A DNA stretch of 64,000 nucleotides, taken from contig JAGBJN010000004.1 in NCBI GenBank assembly GCA_017934475.1, forward strand, positions 110,541 to 174,540, in the 5' to 3' direction. Position 1 is the first letter of the stretch, and each line of letters opens with the position of its first letter. Source of the DNA: Clostridia bacterium (GTDB lineage Bacteria; Bacillota; Clostridia; TANB77; CAG-508). Shown piece after piece: positions 1-9,124 of the stretch. The position numbers and the translations under genes are program-made. The notes below the pieces were generated by a model that was not told the origin of the DNA, made no database searches, and was given only the letters and a program-made list of their open reading frames with translations.

Positions 1-1
1 T

Positions 2-2905
2 ACATCAATTATATCATTTGTAGTATTGATAATACTATCAAAATACAAAACTTTGAAATTAAAATCAAAAAATAGTTATACAATACCCAAATATAAAGCG
101 AGACATTTAGGAAACCATGTAGGAAAAGGTTTTAAAATATTTGGTTTTTTCATAGCATGTATCATAGTATTACCAGCAATTTCGAAAGCGGTAGCTGATT
201 TTGCAATGGTTTTAACCTTTGAAAACAATATAGTATTAAAAAATAAATTAAGTTTTTCGTATATTATAGGAGATACAGAGATAACCGAAAATATAAATTA
301 CAACGAAAAAATAACAAATTTAGATAATCCAGAAAAAGAGGGCTATGAATTTAATGGTTGGAAAAAGGAAGATGGAACAGAATTTAATCCGGAAACCCCA
401 ATAACAAACGATACAAAAATATTAGCAGAATTTAAACCAATAACATATACAATAGCTTATGAATTAAATGGTGGCCAGGTAGAAAATGAAAATCCAAAAA
501 CTTATACAATTGAAAGCGAGGATATCGCACTAAACAAACCAATTAAGGATGGATATATATTTGCAGGTTGGACTGGAACAGAGTTAAATGAAAAAATAGA
601 AAATGTAGTAATTGCAACAGGCTCAATTGGAGACAAAGAATATACGGCAAATTGGAAACAAGAAAAATATACAATTACTTATAATTTAAATGGAGGAATA
701 GCAACAGCAAATCCATCAACATACACAATAGAAAGTTCAAATATTCAAATTAATAATCCAACAAAAGAGGGATATATATTTACAGGATGGACAGGTTCTA
801 ATTTAACAGGAAAAACAGAAGAACTTACAATTACAGCAGGTTCAAAAGGAAACAAAGAATATACGGCAAATTGGACACCAACAAATTACACAATAACATA
901 TAGTGGATTAACAAATGAGGAGCAAACCTTATTAAATAATCCAACAACATACAATGTTGAAACAGAGAATTTTACAATTAATAATCCGGAAAATAGAAAA
1001 GATAGTGAAGGAGATACAACTGAAATATTTGTAGGTTGGAAAGAAAATACATCTGTGTCAACAAATATTATATTGCCTGGTACTAATATGGAAAATAAAA
1101 TTTACGAGGCTGTATGGCAACAATCAGAGCCAAATACTTATATAATAACATATAATCTAAATGGTGGAACTGTTTCAACAGAGAACGTAACATCATTTAC
1201 CAAATTTACAGATACATTTACATTAAATAATCCAGTTAAAGAAGGATACATATTTGATGGATGGACAGAAAATAACGGAAATACACTGCAGACATCAGTA
1301 CAAGTTGAAAAAGGAACAAGAGAAAACCTAAACTTTACAGCTAACTGGACTCCAATAACATATACAATATCATACAATTTATCAGGAGGAACAGCTACTG
1401 GGAATCCAGTTACATACACGGTTGAAGACAATGACATTTTATTAAATCAACCTACAAAAGAGGGATATACATTTACAGGATGGACAGGAACTGGATTACA
1501 AGAAAAAACAAAAGAAGTAACTATTCAAAAAAGATCGACAGAAAATAAAGAATACACAGCTAATTATGACGCAAATACATACGAAGTAGTCTTCGATAAA
1601 AACACAGGATCTGGTTCAATGGCAAACCAAGAAATGACATATGATATATCAGCAGAATTAAAGGCAAATGAATTTACAAAAACAGGATATACATTTAAAG
1701 AATGGAATACAAAAGATAATGGAACAGGAACAAGTTATACAGAAGGACAAGAAATTAAGAACCTAACTAAAAATGATAAGGTAACATTATATGCAATATG
1801 GGATATAAATAGTTTTGAAGTAAGATTTATGCATGACGGAAATGAGTATGATAAACAAATTGTAAAATATAATGAGCAAGCAACAGAGCCAACAGCACCA
1901 CAAGTAGAAAATGTTGAATTTTTAGGATGGTACTTAGGTAATAGTGTATACGATTTTAGTAGTAAAGTGACTTCAAATATAGAATTAGTTACTAGATTTT
2001 ACGAACATCCTACAGTAAATTTAAGTTTAAATAGTACATATACTCAAGGAAGCAGTGTACCGTTAAATGCTTCTTATACAGTTGATACAAACTGCGGATT
2101 AAAGAGCCTAGTATATTACTATTACAAAAATGGAACACGAACAACAATAACAAATTTAAGCAGTTTACCAATAGGAAATTACACAATATATGCAGAACTT
2201 ACTGATAATAGGGAAAATACTGTTACAAGTAATGCTACTACAAGAATATTACAAACATTATATAGTGTAGCAAAAGTTGGTGATTATGTGCAATATAATC
2301 CAACTTCAACAAGTTATACTTCTACTATATATGATGGTAACTCAGGAACAATTAATCCGAGTGCTACTATAAGTTGGAGAGTACTATCAAAAAACTCTGA
2401 TGGATCAATTGATATAATACCAGCAAATATTGCAGGAAAAATATACTACGGAAATAATGTTCAACATACATCTGGAGGTGCAAATGATGTTGATAATATA
2501 GTATATACTGAATATGAGAATAGTTTACAATTATTAGCAAATTCATTTATTAACTCAACATTTGCATCAAGTGCGAGAGCAATTACAGAGAGTGATTTTA
2601 CAACAATAAAAAATAATGGATTAACAATTTCTAATAACTATGCTATAAATAAAAAAAATAATACTAGCAATTCTTGGACTGGCAATGGAGAAGGAGGAGC
2701 AAACTGGGACTATTATATATATTATGCTAATGCAGGAGAGTTAAAGCAATTTAAAACTTGGTATAAGTATGCTGGAACAGGTGGACAATCTTCAACTGCA
2801 TACAAGATGGAACTAGGAGTTAGGCCAATTGTTAGATTAAAAACTAAAGTACTTGAAGGTGGTGGAAATGGATCTAGCGGAAGTCCATGGACTTTAACTC
2901 AATAA
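2..2905 (+). CDS. InlB-repeat cell-surface protein, 5'-truncated by window edge
   Basis: The frame is open to the left edge with no stop, so the true start is probably outside the window; the TTG at 26 has no ribosome binding site. Numbered from that TTG: a membrane segment lies at about 36-60, then about eight InlB B-repeat-like units (beta-grasp, Flg_new/Listeria-Bacteroides family) of 60-80 residues run from about 75 to 660. Typical marks are YTITYNLNGG, then KEGYIFTGWTG, then EYTANW. The C-terminal part (about 690-959) is a separate module with WRVLSKNSDGSIDIIP near its start and GVRPIVRLK near its end, a pairing seen in uncharacterised clostridial surface proteins. There is no LPxTG-type signal, so attachment is presumably by the N-terminal membrane segment. 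Likely role is adhesion or surface display; the ligand is unknown. Confidence 0.8.
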   Translation, partial: TSIISFVVLIILSKYKTLKLKSKNSYTIPKYKARHLGNHVGKGFKIFGFFIACIIVLPAISKAVADFAMVLTFENNIVLKNKLSFSYIIGDTEITENINYNEKITNLDNPEKEGYEFNGWKKEDGTEFNPETPITNDTKILAEFKPITYTIAYELNGGQVENENPKTYTIESEDIALNKPIKDGYIFAGWTGTELNEKIENVVIATGSIGDKEYTANWKQEKYTITYNLNGGIATANPSTYTIESSNIQINNPTKEGYIFTGWTGSNLTGKTEELTITAGSKGNKEYTANWTPTNYTITYSGLTNEEQTLLNNPTTYNVETENFTINNPENRKDSEGDTTEIFVGWKENTSVSTNIILPGTNMENKIYEAVWQQSEPNTYIITYNLNGGTVSTENVTSFTKFTDTFTLNNPVKEGYIFDGWTENNGNTLQTSVQVEKGTRENLNFTANWTPITYTISYNLSGGTATGNPVTYTVEDNDILLNQPTKEGYTFTGWTGTGLQEKTKEVTIQKRSTENKEYTANYDANTYEVVFDKNTGSGSMANQEMTYDISAELKANEFTKTGYTFKEWNTKDNGTGTSYTEGQEIKNLTKNDKVTLYAIWDINSFEVRFMHDGNEYDKQIVKYNEQATEPTAPQVENVEFLGWYLGNSVYDFSSKVTSNIELVTRFYEHPTVNLSLNSTYTQGSSVPLNASYTVDTNCGLKSLVYYYYKNGTRTTITNLSSLPIGNYTIYAELTDNRENTVTSNATTRILQTLYSVAKVGDYVQYNPTSTSYTSTIYDGNSGTINPSATISWRVLSKNSDGSIDIIPANIAGKIYYGNNVQHTSGGANDVDNIVYTEYENSLQLLANSFINSTFASSARAITESDFTTIKNNGLTISNNYAINKKNNTSNSWTGNGEGGANWDYYIYYANAGELKQFKTWYKYAGTGGQSSTAYKMELGVRPIVRLKTKVLEGGGNGSSGSPWTLTQ

Positions 2906-2936
2906 CACAAAATTTGTATAATATTTATAAGAAAAT

Positions 2937-2965
2937 AGGGTGAGTAATTATTTTTTACTCACCCT
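2937..2965. terminator. Bidirectional intrinsic terminator
   Basis: A perfect 11-bp stem (AGGGTGAGTAA with its complement) and an 8-nt loop sit between the convergent InlB-repeat gene and ddl. T-rich sequence follows on the plus side and a short T run on the minus side. Confidence 0.8.
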
Positions 2966-3037
2966 TTAATATTATTATTGTATATTATGTTTTTTTCTAG
3001 TTTATTCTTATTTAAATTCTTCCTAAACTGGTCTTTT

Positions 3038-4096
3038 TTATTCCATAGCAAGTTCTACTAATTCATCTAATAATTTATCATATTTTATTCCTTCTTCTTC
3101 AAAAAGTTTTGGATACATACTTATAGAAGTAAACCCAGGAAGTGTATTTATTTCATTAATTATCACCTTATTAGTTTCATTCTCTACAAAGAAATCCACT
3201 CTTGATAATCCTCTACCATCAACAGCTTTAAATGCTTTTATAGCATTTTTTCTTATTTCCTCATATAAATCTTTAGGTAGATCAGCATGTGTTACTGTAA
3301 AAGACTCACTATTTTCATATTTTGAATCATAACTGTAAAAATCTCCAGCCGCTTTTATCTCTCCAACACTGCTTGCTTTTACTTCTTCATTTCCTAGAAC
3401 TGCACATTCAACCTCTCTTCCATCTATTCCTTCTTCTATTAAAATCTTTCTATCAAATCCTCCTGCATATTTTATTGCTTCTTTTAATTCTTCTATATTA
3501 TTAACTTTGTTTATTCCCACTGATGAACCTGAATTTGAAGGTTTAACAAACATTGGGTATTTTTGCTTACCTTCTATTATAGTTGCTATTTCATCTAAAG
3601 TACATCTTACTTCATTCATACATTTATCAACATATATGTATTTTCCTTTATTTTCTTTTAAATAAAAATATTTTGCTTGATTTAATCCTGCCTTTTCAAA
3701 TATTATTTTTGCATATGCTTTATCCATTGATATGCTTGATGCTAATACTTTGCATCCAACATAAGGAACTTCTATTAATTCAAGCAATCCTTGAATTGTC
3801 CCATCCTCCCCATATAATCCATGTAATACTGGAAACACACAATTCATTTTTTTTAAATATTCTATTGGATTTTCCAATACATCTATATCGCTAATTTTTT
3901 CCCCTATTTTTGGTATTTCTATTTCATTTATATTTTTTAAATATTTATACCACTTACCTTTTTCATCTATATATATAGGGTAAAGTTCGTATTTTTCCTT
4001 ATTTATATTTTTAAGTACTGACATACCTGAAACAATTGAAACATCGTGTTCTGTTGATTTTCCTCCGAAAATGACAGCTAATTTTATTTTTTCCAT
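3038..4096 (-). CDS. ddl: D-alanine--D-alanine ligase
   Basis: ATP-dependent joining of two D-alanines in the cytoplasm to give the dipeptide used by MurF in peptidoglycan synthesis. The 352 residues match the family's usual length. Visible motifs are IFGGKSTEHDVS at about 9-20, LHGLYGEDGTIQG at about 91-103, a central ATP-grasp fold, the loop SYDSKY, and the C-terminal metal and nucleotide site INEINTLPGFTS. The tyrosine of the YDSKY loop is the form expected of D-Ala-D-Ala rather than D-Ala-D-lactate ligases. A start ATG follows AAGGAG. It lies 15 bp downstream of murF, so the two are probably co-transcribed, in the order murF-ddl. Confidence 0.96.
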   Translation of the reverse strand: MEKIKLAVIFGGKSTEHDVSIVSGMSVLKNINKEKYELYPIYIDEKGKWYKYLKNINEIEIPKIGEKISDIDVLENPIEYLKKMNCVFPVLHGLYGEDGTIQGLLELIEVPYVGCKVLASSISMDKAYAKIIFEKAGLNQAKYFYLKENKGKYIYVDKCMNEVRCTLDEIATIIEGKQKYPMFVKPSNSGSSVGINKVNNIEELKEAIKYAGGFDRKILIEEGIDGREVECAVLGNEEVKASSVGEIKAAGDFYSYDSKYENSESFTVTHADLPKDLYEEIRKNAIKAFKAVDGRGLSRVDFFVENETNKVIINEINTLPGFTSISMYPKLFEEEGIKYDKLLDELVELAME

Positions 4097-4111
4097 TTTT
4101 ATAATCTCCTT

Positions 4112-5491
4112 TTAGTTAATTTTATTAATTATTTCATCAAAATGCATTCCATTTGATGCTTTAAATAATATATAGTCATTTTCTTTCATGATATTACATA
4201 AATTTTTAGCCGCTTCTTCATTTGTATCACATTCTACTATTTTATCTATATTAAATCCTTGCTCTATTGCTTTTTGTTTTATATATTTTGCTTCTTTTCC
4301 AACTACAACTAAAATATCTATGTTATTTTTTACAACTTCTTCTCCTACTTTTTCATGTAATTCTTTGGAAAACTCTCCAAGTTCTAACATGTCACCTAAT
4401 ACTGCAATTTTTCTGTTATCTTTTATTTTTCCCAAATACTCAATTGCAGCTTTCATTGAATCATAGTTAGCGTTATAACAATCATTTATAATCGTTATAT
4501 TTCTACTAATTTTAGAAACATCCATTCTTTTCTTTGTTAATTCAAATGTTTCTATTCCTCTTTTTATATCATTCATAGGAATATTTAATATTTTTCCAAC
4601 AGCAATTGAGCATAAACTGTTAAGTACAAAATGTCTTCCTCCTACAGGTACTTCAATCTTTTCGTTTAATCCTTTTAAAGTATATGTACTTCCATCTTCC
4701 TTATCAATAATATTTTCCGCCATGATATCACTTTTATTCTCTATTCCAAAAGTAATTGTATTTTCTAATTTATTTTCAATGTACCATTTATTTAACATAT
4801 CATTATCATTATTTATAATAAATCTACCATTATCTTGTAATCCTTCTAATATCTCTAATTTTGCTTTTAATATATTTTCTCTTGAACCTAAAATGCCGAT
4901 ATGTGCAGTTCCAACATTTGTTATTATCGCAATTGTAGGTTTAGCAATTTTAGTAAGTACACTTATTTCTCCTAAATGATTCATTCCCATTTCTACAACC
5001 ATTGCTTCATGATCTTTTAAATTAAGTATTGTAAGTGGAACTCCCATATGGTTATTATAATTTCCTTCTGTTTTAAGTGTCTTGTATTTTTGTGCAACAA
5101 CACTTGCAACCATATCTTTTGTGCTTGTTTTTCCAACACTACCTGTTACTGCTATAACAGGTATATCATAAAAACTTCTTTTATATTCAGCTATTTGTTG
5201 TAATGCTTTTAATGTATCTTCTACCTTAACAATAAATTTATCACTATACTTTTCTTTATCTTCTTCTGTTATTTCAATTTCCTGAATAATACATCCAATT
5301 GCCCCCTTTTCGAAGGCATCCTTGTAATACTCTCCTCCGTTTTTTCCTTCATTAATAATTCCAACATGGATATCTCCATTTTGAATTTTTCTTGTGTCTA
5401 TGCAAAAACTCTCACAGACAGTTTCTTTTTTTCCTACTTCTAATTTTCCATTTGTTACTTTAACAATATCTTCTACAGTTAAATTTTTCAT
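4112..5491 (-). CDS. murF: UDP-N-acetylmuramoyl-tripeptide--D-alanyl-D-alanine ligase
   Basis: Adds D-Ala-D-Ala to UDP-MurNAc-tripeptide, the last cytoplasmic step of the pentapeptide precursor. The 459 residues show the Mur ligase plan: an N-terminal substrate domain, the ATP P-loop GSVGKTSTKD at about 117-126 followed by TEGNYNNHMGVP, the central motif EMGMNHLGEI, and a C-terminal domain with NDCYNANYDS and LGDMLELG, all typical of MurF rather than MurC, D or E. An ATG start follows GGAGG. First gene of a murF-ddl unit, with a good vegetative promoter at 5550-5578 giving a leader of about 50 nt. Confidence 0.96.
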   Translation of the reverse strand: MKNLTVEDIVKVTNGKLEVGKKETVCESFCIDTRKIQNGDIHVGIINEGKNGGEYYKDAFEKGAIGCIIQEIEITEEDKEKYSDKFIVKVEDTLKALQQIAEYKRSFYDIPVIAVTGSVGKTSTKDMVASVVAQKYKTLKTEGNYNNHMGVPLTILNLKDHEAMVVEMGMNHLGEISVLTKIAKPTIAIITNVGTAHIGILGSRENILKAKLEILEGLQDNGRFIINNDNDMLNKWYIENKLENTITFGIENKSDIMAENIIDKEDGSTYTLKGLNEKIEVPVGGRHFVLNSLCSIAVGKILNIPMNDIKRGIETFELTKKRMDVSKISRNITIINDCYNANYDSMKAAIEYLGKIKDNRKIAVLGDMLELGEFSKELHEKVGEEVVKNNIDILVVVGKEAKYIKQKAIEQGFNIDKIVECDTNEEAAKNLCNIMKENDYILFKASNGMHFDEIINKIN

Positions 5492-5549
5492 TACTATTAT
5501 CCTCCAATTTTTATGAGAAAATTAAATATAATTATATTTAACTTTCAAT

Positions 5550-5578
5550 ATTATATGTCCTTTTTTTTATTTTTGCAA
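5550..5578 (-). promoter_or_regulatory. SigmaA-type promoter of murF-ddl
   Basis: Read on the minus strand: TTGCAA, a 17-bp spacer, then a perfect TATAAT. It lies about 58 bp upstream of the murF start. Assigned by sequence match only. Confidence 0.6.
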
Positions 5579-5584
5579 CTTAGA

Positions 5585-5613
5585 AAAATAGCACATTTAA
5601 AATGTGCTATTTT
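5585..5613 (-). terminator. Terminator of the small spore protein gene
   Basis: A long stem built from AAAATAGCACATTT and its complement, followed on the minus strand by a T run. It begins just after the SASP stop codon and precedes the murF promoter. Confidence 0.75.
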
Positions 5614-5617
5614 CAAA

Positions 5618-5788
5618 CTACTCTACACTTCTGTTTGCAATTTCTATTGCTTTTGATACTATATTTCCGCAATTTTTTGATGATACATTTTGCCATCCTC
5701 CGTCTTTTTTTACCTGTTCAAATACTCCTAATTCTTTTGCTATTTCTTCTTTTAAATTTTCAGACATTACACTTTTATTTCTTCCCAT
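5618..5788 (-). CDS. sspF: Small acid-soluble spore protein, alpha/beta-type (SspF-like)
   Basis: A 56-residue DNA-binding protein of the spore core. The ATG at 5788 is chosen because GGAGGT lies 8 bases before it; an in-frame ATG 18 codons upstream has no ribosome site and adds unrelated residues. The protein starts MGRNKSVMSENLKEEIAKEL, closely like Bacillus SspF (MGRRRGVMSDE, then KYELAKDLG), and ends with a conserved GNIVSKAIEIA helix. EEIAKELG matches the cleavage site of the germination protease GPR. Expression would be expected in the forespore under sigmaG, but I did not find a convincing sigmaG promoter. A 9-bp inverted repeat lies in the leader at 5818-5843. Confidence 0.88.
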   Translation of the reverse strand: MGRNKSVMSENLKEEIAKELGVFEQVKKDGGWQNVSSKNCGNIVSKAIEIANRSVE

Positions 5789-5911
5789 AATATAATACCT
5801 CCAGATTTGTATTAGTTTATGAAAATAAATATTCATTTTCATATTTTTATTATTTCTAAATTTACTTTTGATATTCTGCCAATGTGTGGCAAATTTTGTA
5901 CCAAATTAAAG

Positions 5912-7309
5912 CTACATCGTTAAAGTTCCATCAGGTGTATTTTTTATTACCAAAATATCCTCTTCTTTTCCTGTTTCTGCATTTATATATACAAGAAAAT
6001 CTATTCCCTCAACATTTCCTTTAAATTCATAACAAAAAATTTCTGTTTTAAATTCTGTTGGTATTATAGCTAGCCCTTCACTTTGTATATTAAGATTTTT
6101 ATTTAGATTTAACTTTGCTTGTTCAATTGTTATTTTAGGTTCCTCAATTGTTCTTTCACTATGTGAATTCAAGTATCCTGTTGATTCAAGTCCTAATACT
6201 TCTCCATCATCTAATGCAATTTTTAATTTTATTAAATCAGGATAAACAACTACATTTCCATATTGGATTTGCTGATTATATGCATAATTTATAGTCAAAA
6301 TTCCATTTTGTTTCATATAATATGTTTCTTTCATATTTTCAAACCCGTGATTTTTTAAAAAATTCTTTCCTATTTCAACTGCCATTTGTTCATCTAAATC
6401 TTCCATTTCAACATTTCTATTGTAATTCATAAATAAAACATGACCGCCTTTTTTAGTTATAGCCAATGCTATTTTTTTATCATTATTTGTTTCTATATTG
6501 AAATAATAACACTGTATATCACTATTTTCACTCATTTCACTTGAATCTATTTTCTTTATTCCTCTATCACCTATAAACTCTTCTACAATCTTTCTAGCCC
6601 TTTCTTCATCGATATCTTCTCCTGTTAAACCTTTTTTCTCTATAGTTGTTATATGTTCCGAAAAAGCACCATCATATATTAATCCAGAATATTCATGAAA
6701 ATTTTCCTCTAAATTACTAAAACTATCTTGAGAAATGTTACTAACTTGACTAACAAACACACTTGAACCTTTACTAGTTAATTCTCCCCACTTGATTTTT
6801 CCTTCGTTAATTTCTGAAGATAACTGATTTAACGTGTTTCCAAGCTCTACGCTAAATGTGTGTAACTGTTTTAAATTATTAAAATCTTCTTCTGTTAAAC
6901 TTTCATTATTTATATTTTTTCTTGATAGTGTAAAACTATAATCACTAACTTGATTTAAAAATTTTGATGTATTTGCAAGTTCATTTGCTCCTATTGGTAG
7001 TCTTGCCAAATATGCTTGTGCTAAATTGGCTTCTCTCCAGACCTGTGTTAATGTTTCTGCACCATGTTCAGGTGAACTGGATATCAAAGATTTTGCTAAA
7101 TACGTTTCTACATTTTCAACATAACTTACTAGTTCATAAAAAGCCATATTATAATCATTTTCCGTCATTTGTCTAAAACTTCTTTCTCTTTTGTATGTGT
7201 ACAATCCAAGTACGGCAATAATTGTAATCAATGTAACCACAATTGATAACATATGTCTATCTTGCAATCTGACCTTCCAGTCATATATTTTATCTCTTAA
7301 ACTTTTCAT
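5912..7309 (-). CDS. ypeB: Germination protein YpeB
   Basis: YpeB localises and stabilises the cortex-lytic enzyme SleB in spores of Bacillus and relatives. A 465-residue reading is preferred from the ATG at 7309, six codons inside the longest frame, because GGAGG lies 7 bases before it. One N-terminal membrane anchor is at about 20-39, followed by the YpeB helical region (SYVENVETYLAKSL, then SPEHGAETLTQVWREA) and C-terminal PepSY/YPEB-like domains (for example ARKIVEEFIGDRGIKK and AETGKEEDILVIKN). It stands alone: the upstream neighbour is divergent and no sleB lies beside it, unlike the usual sleB-ypeB pair. Confidence 0.92.
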   Translation of the reverse strand: MKSLRDKIYDWKVRLQDRHMLSIVVTLITIIAVLGLYTYKRERSFRQMTENDYNMAFYELVSYVENVETYLAKSLISSSPEHGAETLTQVWREANLAQAYLARLPIGANELANTSKFLNQVSDYSFTLSRKNINNESLTEEDFNNLKQLHTFSVELGNTLNQLSSEINEGKIKWGELTSKGSSVFVSQVSNISQDSFSNLEENFHEYSGLIYDGAFSEHITTIEKKGLTGEDIDEERARKIVEEFIGDRGIKKIDSSEMSENSDIQCYYFNIETNNDKKIALAITKKGGHVLFMNYNRNVEMEDLDEQMAVEIGKNFLKNHGFENMKETYYMKQNGILTINYAYNQQIQYGNVVVYPDLIKLKIALDDGEVLGLESTGYLNSHSERTIEEPKITIEQAKLNLNKNLNIQSEGLAIIPTEFKTEIFCYEFKGNVEGIDFLVYINAETGKEEDILVIKNTPDGTLTM

Positions 7310-7444
7310 AATTTCCTCCAACATCACTAAATTTTAACACTTTTCTTTTTGAATATTTTGTGTATTTTTTTTATTTTTATACTTTTCTCTATCTTTTTTA
7401 TTAAATTTGTGATATTATTAAAAAAATTTAAATGGAGTGTTATT

Positions 7445-8590
7445 ATGAAAAAAGTTTTAATTTTTTATGCCTCATATGGAGGAGGACACCTTTCAGCAGC
7501 TAAATCAATTAAACAATATATTGATGAAAACTATGAAGATGTTCAAACAACAATGATTGACTGTATAAAATATATTAACAAAGCCCTTGACAGTGTCACA
7601 ACTGCAGCATATAGAGAAATGGCAAAGAAAGCACCATGGGCATGGGAAAAAGTTTATTATAAATCAAAAGATGGCCTTGTCTCAAAAGTAAGCACAACAT
7701 CAAATAAAATAATGGCTGTTAAAATGGCTAAACTATTTAGAGAATATAAACCAGATATGGTTATTTCTACTCACCCTTTTAGTAGTCAAATTACATCATA
7801 TTTAAAACAAAAAGGTAAAACAAATTGCACACTTGCAACTGTTCTTACAGATTTCGTACCACATGAACAATGGACAGTTGGACACAAGTTTAATGATTTG
7901 TTTTTTGTTTCAAACAACAGTTTAAAAGATGCACTAGTTAAAAGCGGAGTCGAAAGCAAAAAAATACATGTTACAGGTATCCCTGTTTCCAAAAGATTTT
8001 TACAAAAATATGATAAAAGCGAAATCTTCAATAATTTTGGATTAATCCCTGATAAAAAAACAGTTTTATTTTTCGGCGGTGGAGAATATGGTCTTGGTAA
8101 AGATAAAACAATTGCAATCTTAAATACTTTAGCTGATTTTGAAGATATTCAAGTTGTAGCAATTGCAGGAAAAAATGAGAAATTAAAAGTCGCATTTGAA
8201 GAAATAGTTGCTGAAAGAAAAAAAGAAGAAACAATAAAAGTATTACCTTTCACCGATAAAGTTCCTGAGCTTATGAATATTGCTGATTTGGTTATTACAA
8301 AACCAGGTGGACTTACAGTCAGTGAATCACTGGTTTCTTCATTACCTCTTATTCTTATTAATCCAATTCCAGGGCAAGAAGAAGAAAACGCTGAATTTTT
8401 AGAAAATGCTGGTGCAGCTATTTGGATCAGAAAAATATCTGACCCAAAAGATGTAATAAATTCAGTACTTTCAAATGACAAAAAACTAAACTACATGAAA
8501 GAGAATTCAGTTAAACTAGCAAAACCAAATTCAACAAAAAACATTTGTGAAATATGTTTTAATAGGAAGGAGAATATAAATGACAAGTAA
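7445..8590 (+). CDS. UgtP/MGDG-synthase-like glycosyltransferase
   Basis: A 381-residue GT28-family enzyme, probably adding sugar to diacylglycerol to make membrane glycolipid or the lipoteichoic acid anchor. The ATG at 7445 follows GGAGTG; the frame runs 32 codons further upstream without a ribosome site. The N-terminal MGDG-synthase domain begins VLIFYASYGGGHLSAAKSI, with the acceptor-binding GGGH loop. The C-terminal nucleotide-sugar domain has FFGGGEYGLGKD and the donor-binding KPGGLTVSESL with INPIPGQEEENAEFL. The 3' end overlaps yhbY by 11 bp, so the two are translationally linked. MurG is a more distant alternative, but the N-terminus argues for the UgtP group. The exact lipid product cannot be read from the sequence. 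Confidence 0.88.
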   Translation: MKKVLIFYASYGGGHLSAAKSIKQYIDENYEDVQTTMIDCIKYINKALDSVTTAAYREMAKKAPWAWEKVYYKSKDGLVSKVSTTSNKIMAVKMAKLFREYKPDMVISTHPFSSQITSYLKQKGKTNCTLATVLTDFVPHEQWTVGHKFNDLFFVSNNSLKDALVKSGVESKKIHVTGIPVSKRFLQKYDKSEIFNNFGLIPDKKTVLFFGGGEYGLGKDKTIAILNTLADFEDIQVVAIAGKNEKLKVAFEEIVAERKKEETIKVLPFTDKVPELMNIADLVITKPGGLTVSESLVSSLPLILINPIPGQEEENAEFLENAGAAIWIRKISDPKDVINSVLSNDKKLNYMKENSVKLAKPNSTKNICEICFNRKENINDK

Positions 8591-8870
8591 AGAGCGTGCA
8601 TATTTAAGAGGACTTGCTAATAATATAGATGCTATTTTCCAAATAGGTAAAGGCGGAATTTCTGATAATCAAGCAAAACAGATTTCTGATGCATTAGAGG
8701 CAAGAGAATTAATTAAAATTTCTGTTTTAGAAACAGCACCAGATTCTGCTAAAGATTTAGGAAACGAAATAGCAGAAAAGACAAACTCTACCTTAGTACA
8801 AGTAGTAGGAAATAAAATTACATTATTTAGAGCAAGAAAAAAGGATTCAAAAATTATTTTTCCTAAATAA
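8580..8870 (+). CDS. yhbY: YhbY-family RNA-binding protein
   Basis: A 96-residue CRM-domain protein of the CRS1/YhbY family, associated with pre-50S ribosomal subunits. Diagnostic residues are LRGLANNIDAIFQIGKGGIS, where the GKGG loop is the family's RNA-contact signature, and the C-terminal VGNKITLFRARK. The ATG follows AAGGAGAATATAA. It overlaps the end of the glycosyltransferase gene by 11 bp and is followed by a clear terminator, so the unit is two genes long. Confidence 0.94.
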   Translation: MTSKERAYLRGLANNIDAIFQIGKGGISDNQAKQISDALEARELIKISVLETAPDSAKDLGNEIAEKTNSTLVQVVGNKITLFRARKKDSKIIFPK

Positions 8871-8878
8871 AATCAAAT

Positions 8879-8913
8879 AAAAGTATAGGCATTCAAATAC
8901 TGTCTATACTTTT
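8879..8913 (+). terminator. Terminator after yhbY
   Basis: A 10-bp stem, AAAAGTATAG with CTATACTTTT, and a 15-nt loop, followed by a T-rich stretch. Confidence 0.7.
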
Positions 8914-8959
8914 ATTTTTATTATCCAAAAAAATCTTAACATAAAGTATTTGAAAAATC

Positions 8960-8988
8960 TTGACAAATAAAAAAAAAGGTGTTATTAT
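8960..8988 (+). promoter_or_regulatory. SigmaA-type promoter of tRNA-Arg
   Basis: TTGACA, a 17-bp spacer and TATTAT, ending 20 bp before the mature tRNA. This spacing fits a dedicated tRNA promoter. Confidence 0.75.
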
Positions 8989-9008
8989 AATAAAGCAGTT
9001 GAATATTT

Positions 9009-9085
9009 GGTTCAGTAGCTCAGCTGGATAGAGCAACGGATTTCTAATCCGTGGGTCGGGGGTTCGAATCCCTCCTGGATCACCA
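9009..9085 (+). tRNA. tRNA-Arg (anticodon TCT)
   Basis: A 77-nt cloverleaf with encoded CCA. The acceptor arm GGTTCAG pairs with CTGGATC (two G-T pairs), the D arm is GCTCAGCTGGATAGAGC, the anticodon stem ACGGA/TCCGT encloses the loop TTTCTAA with TCT in the anticodon position, and the T arm is GGGGGTTCGAATCCCTC. It reads AGA, the dominant arginine codon in this AT-rich genome. It has its own promoter and terminator. Confidence 0.97.
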
Positions 9086-9086
9086 A

Positions 9087-9120
9087 AACAGCCTTATACA
9101 AACTTTGTATAAGGCTGTTT
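9087..9120. terminator. Bidirectional terminator after tRNA-Arg
   Basis: A near-perfect 17-bp stem around AAACAGCCTTATACAAA with an A tract on one side and a T tract on the other. It ends tRNA-Arg transcription and can also serve the convergent XRE gene, which stops at 9125. Confidence 0.85.
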
Positions 9121-9124
9121 TTAT

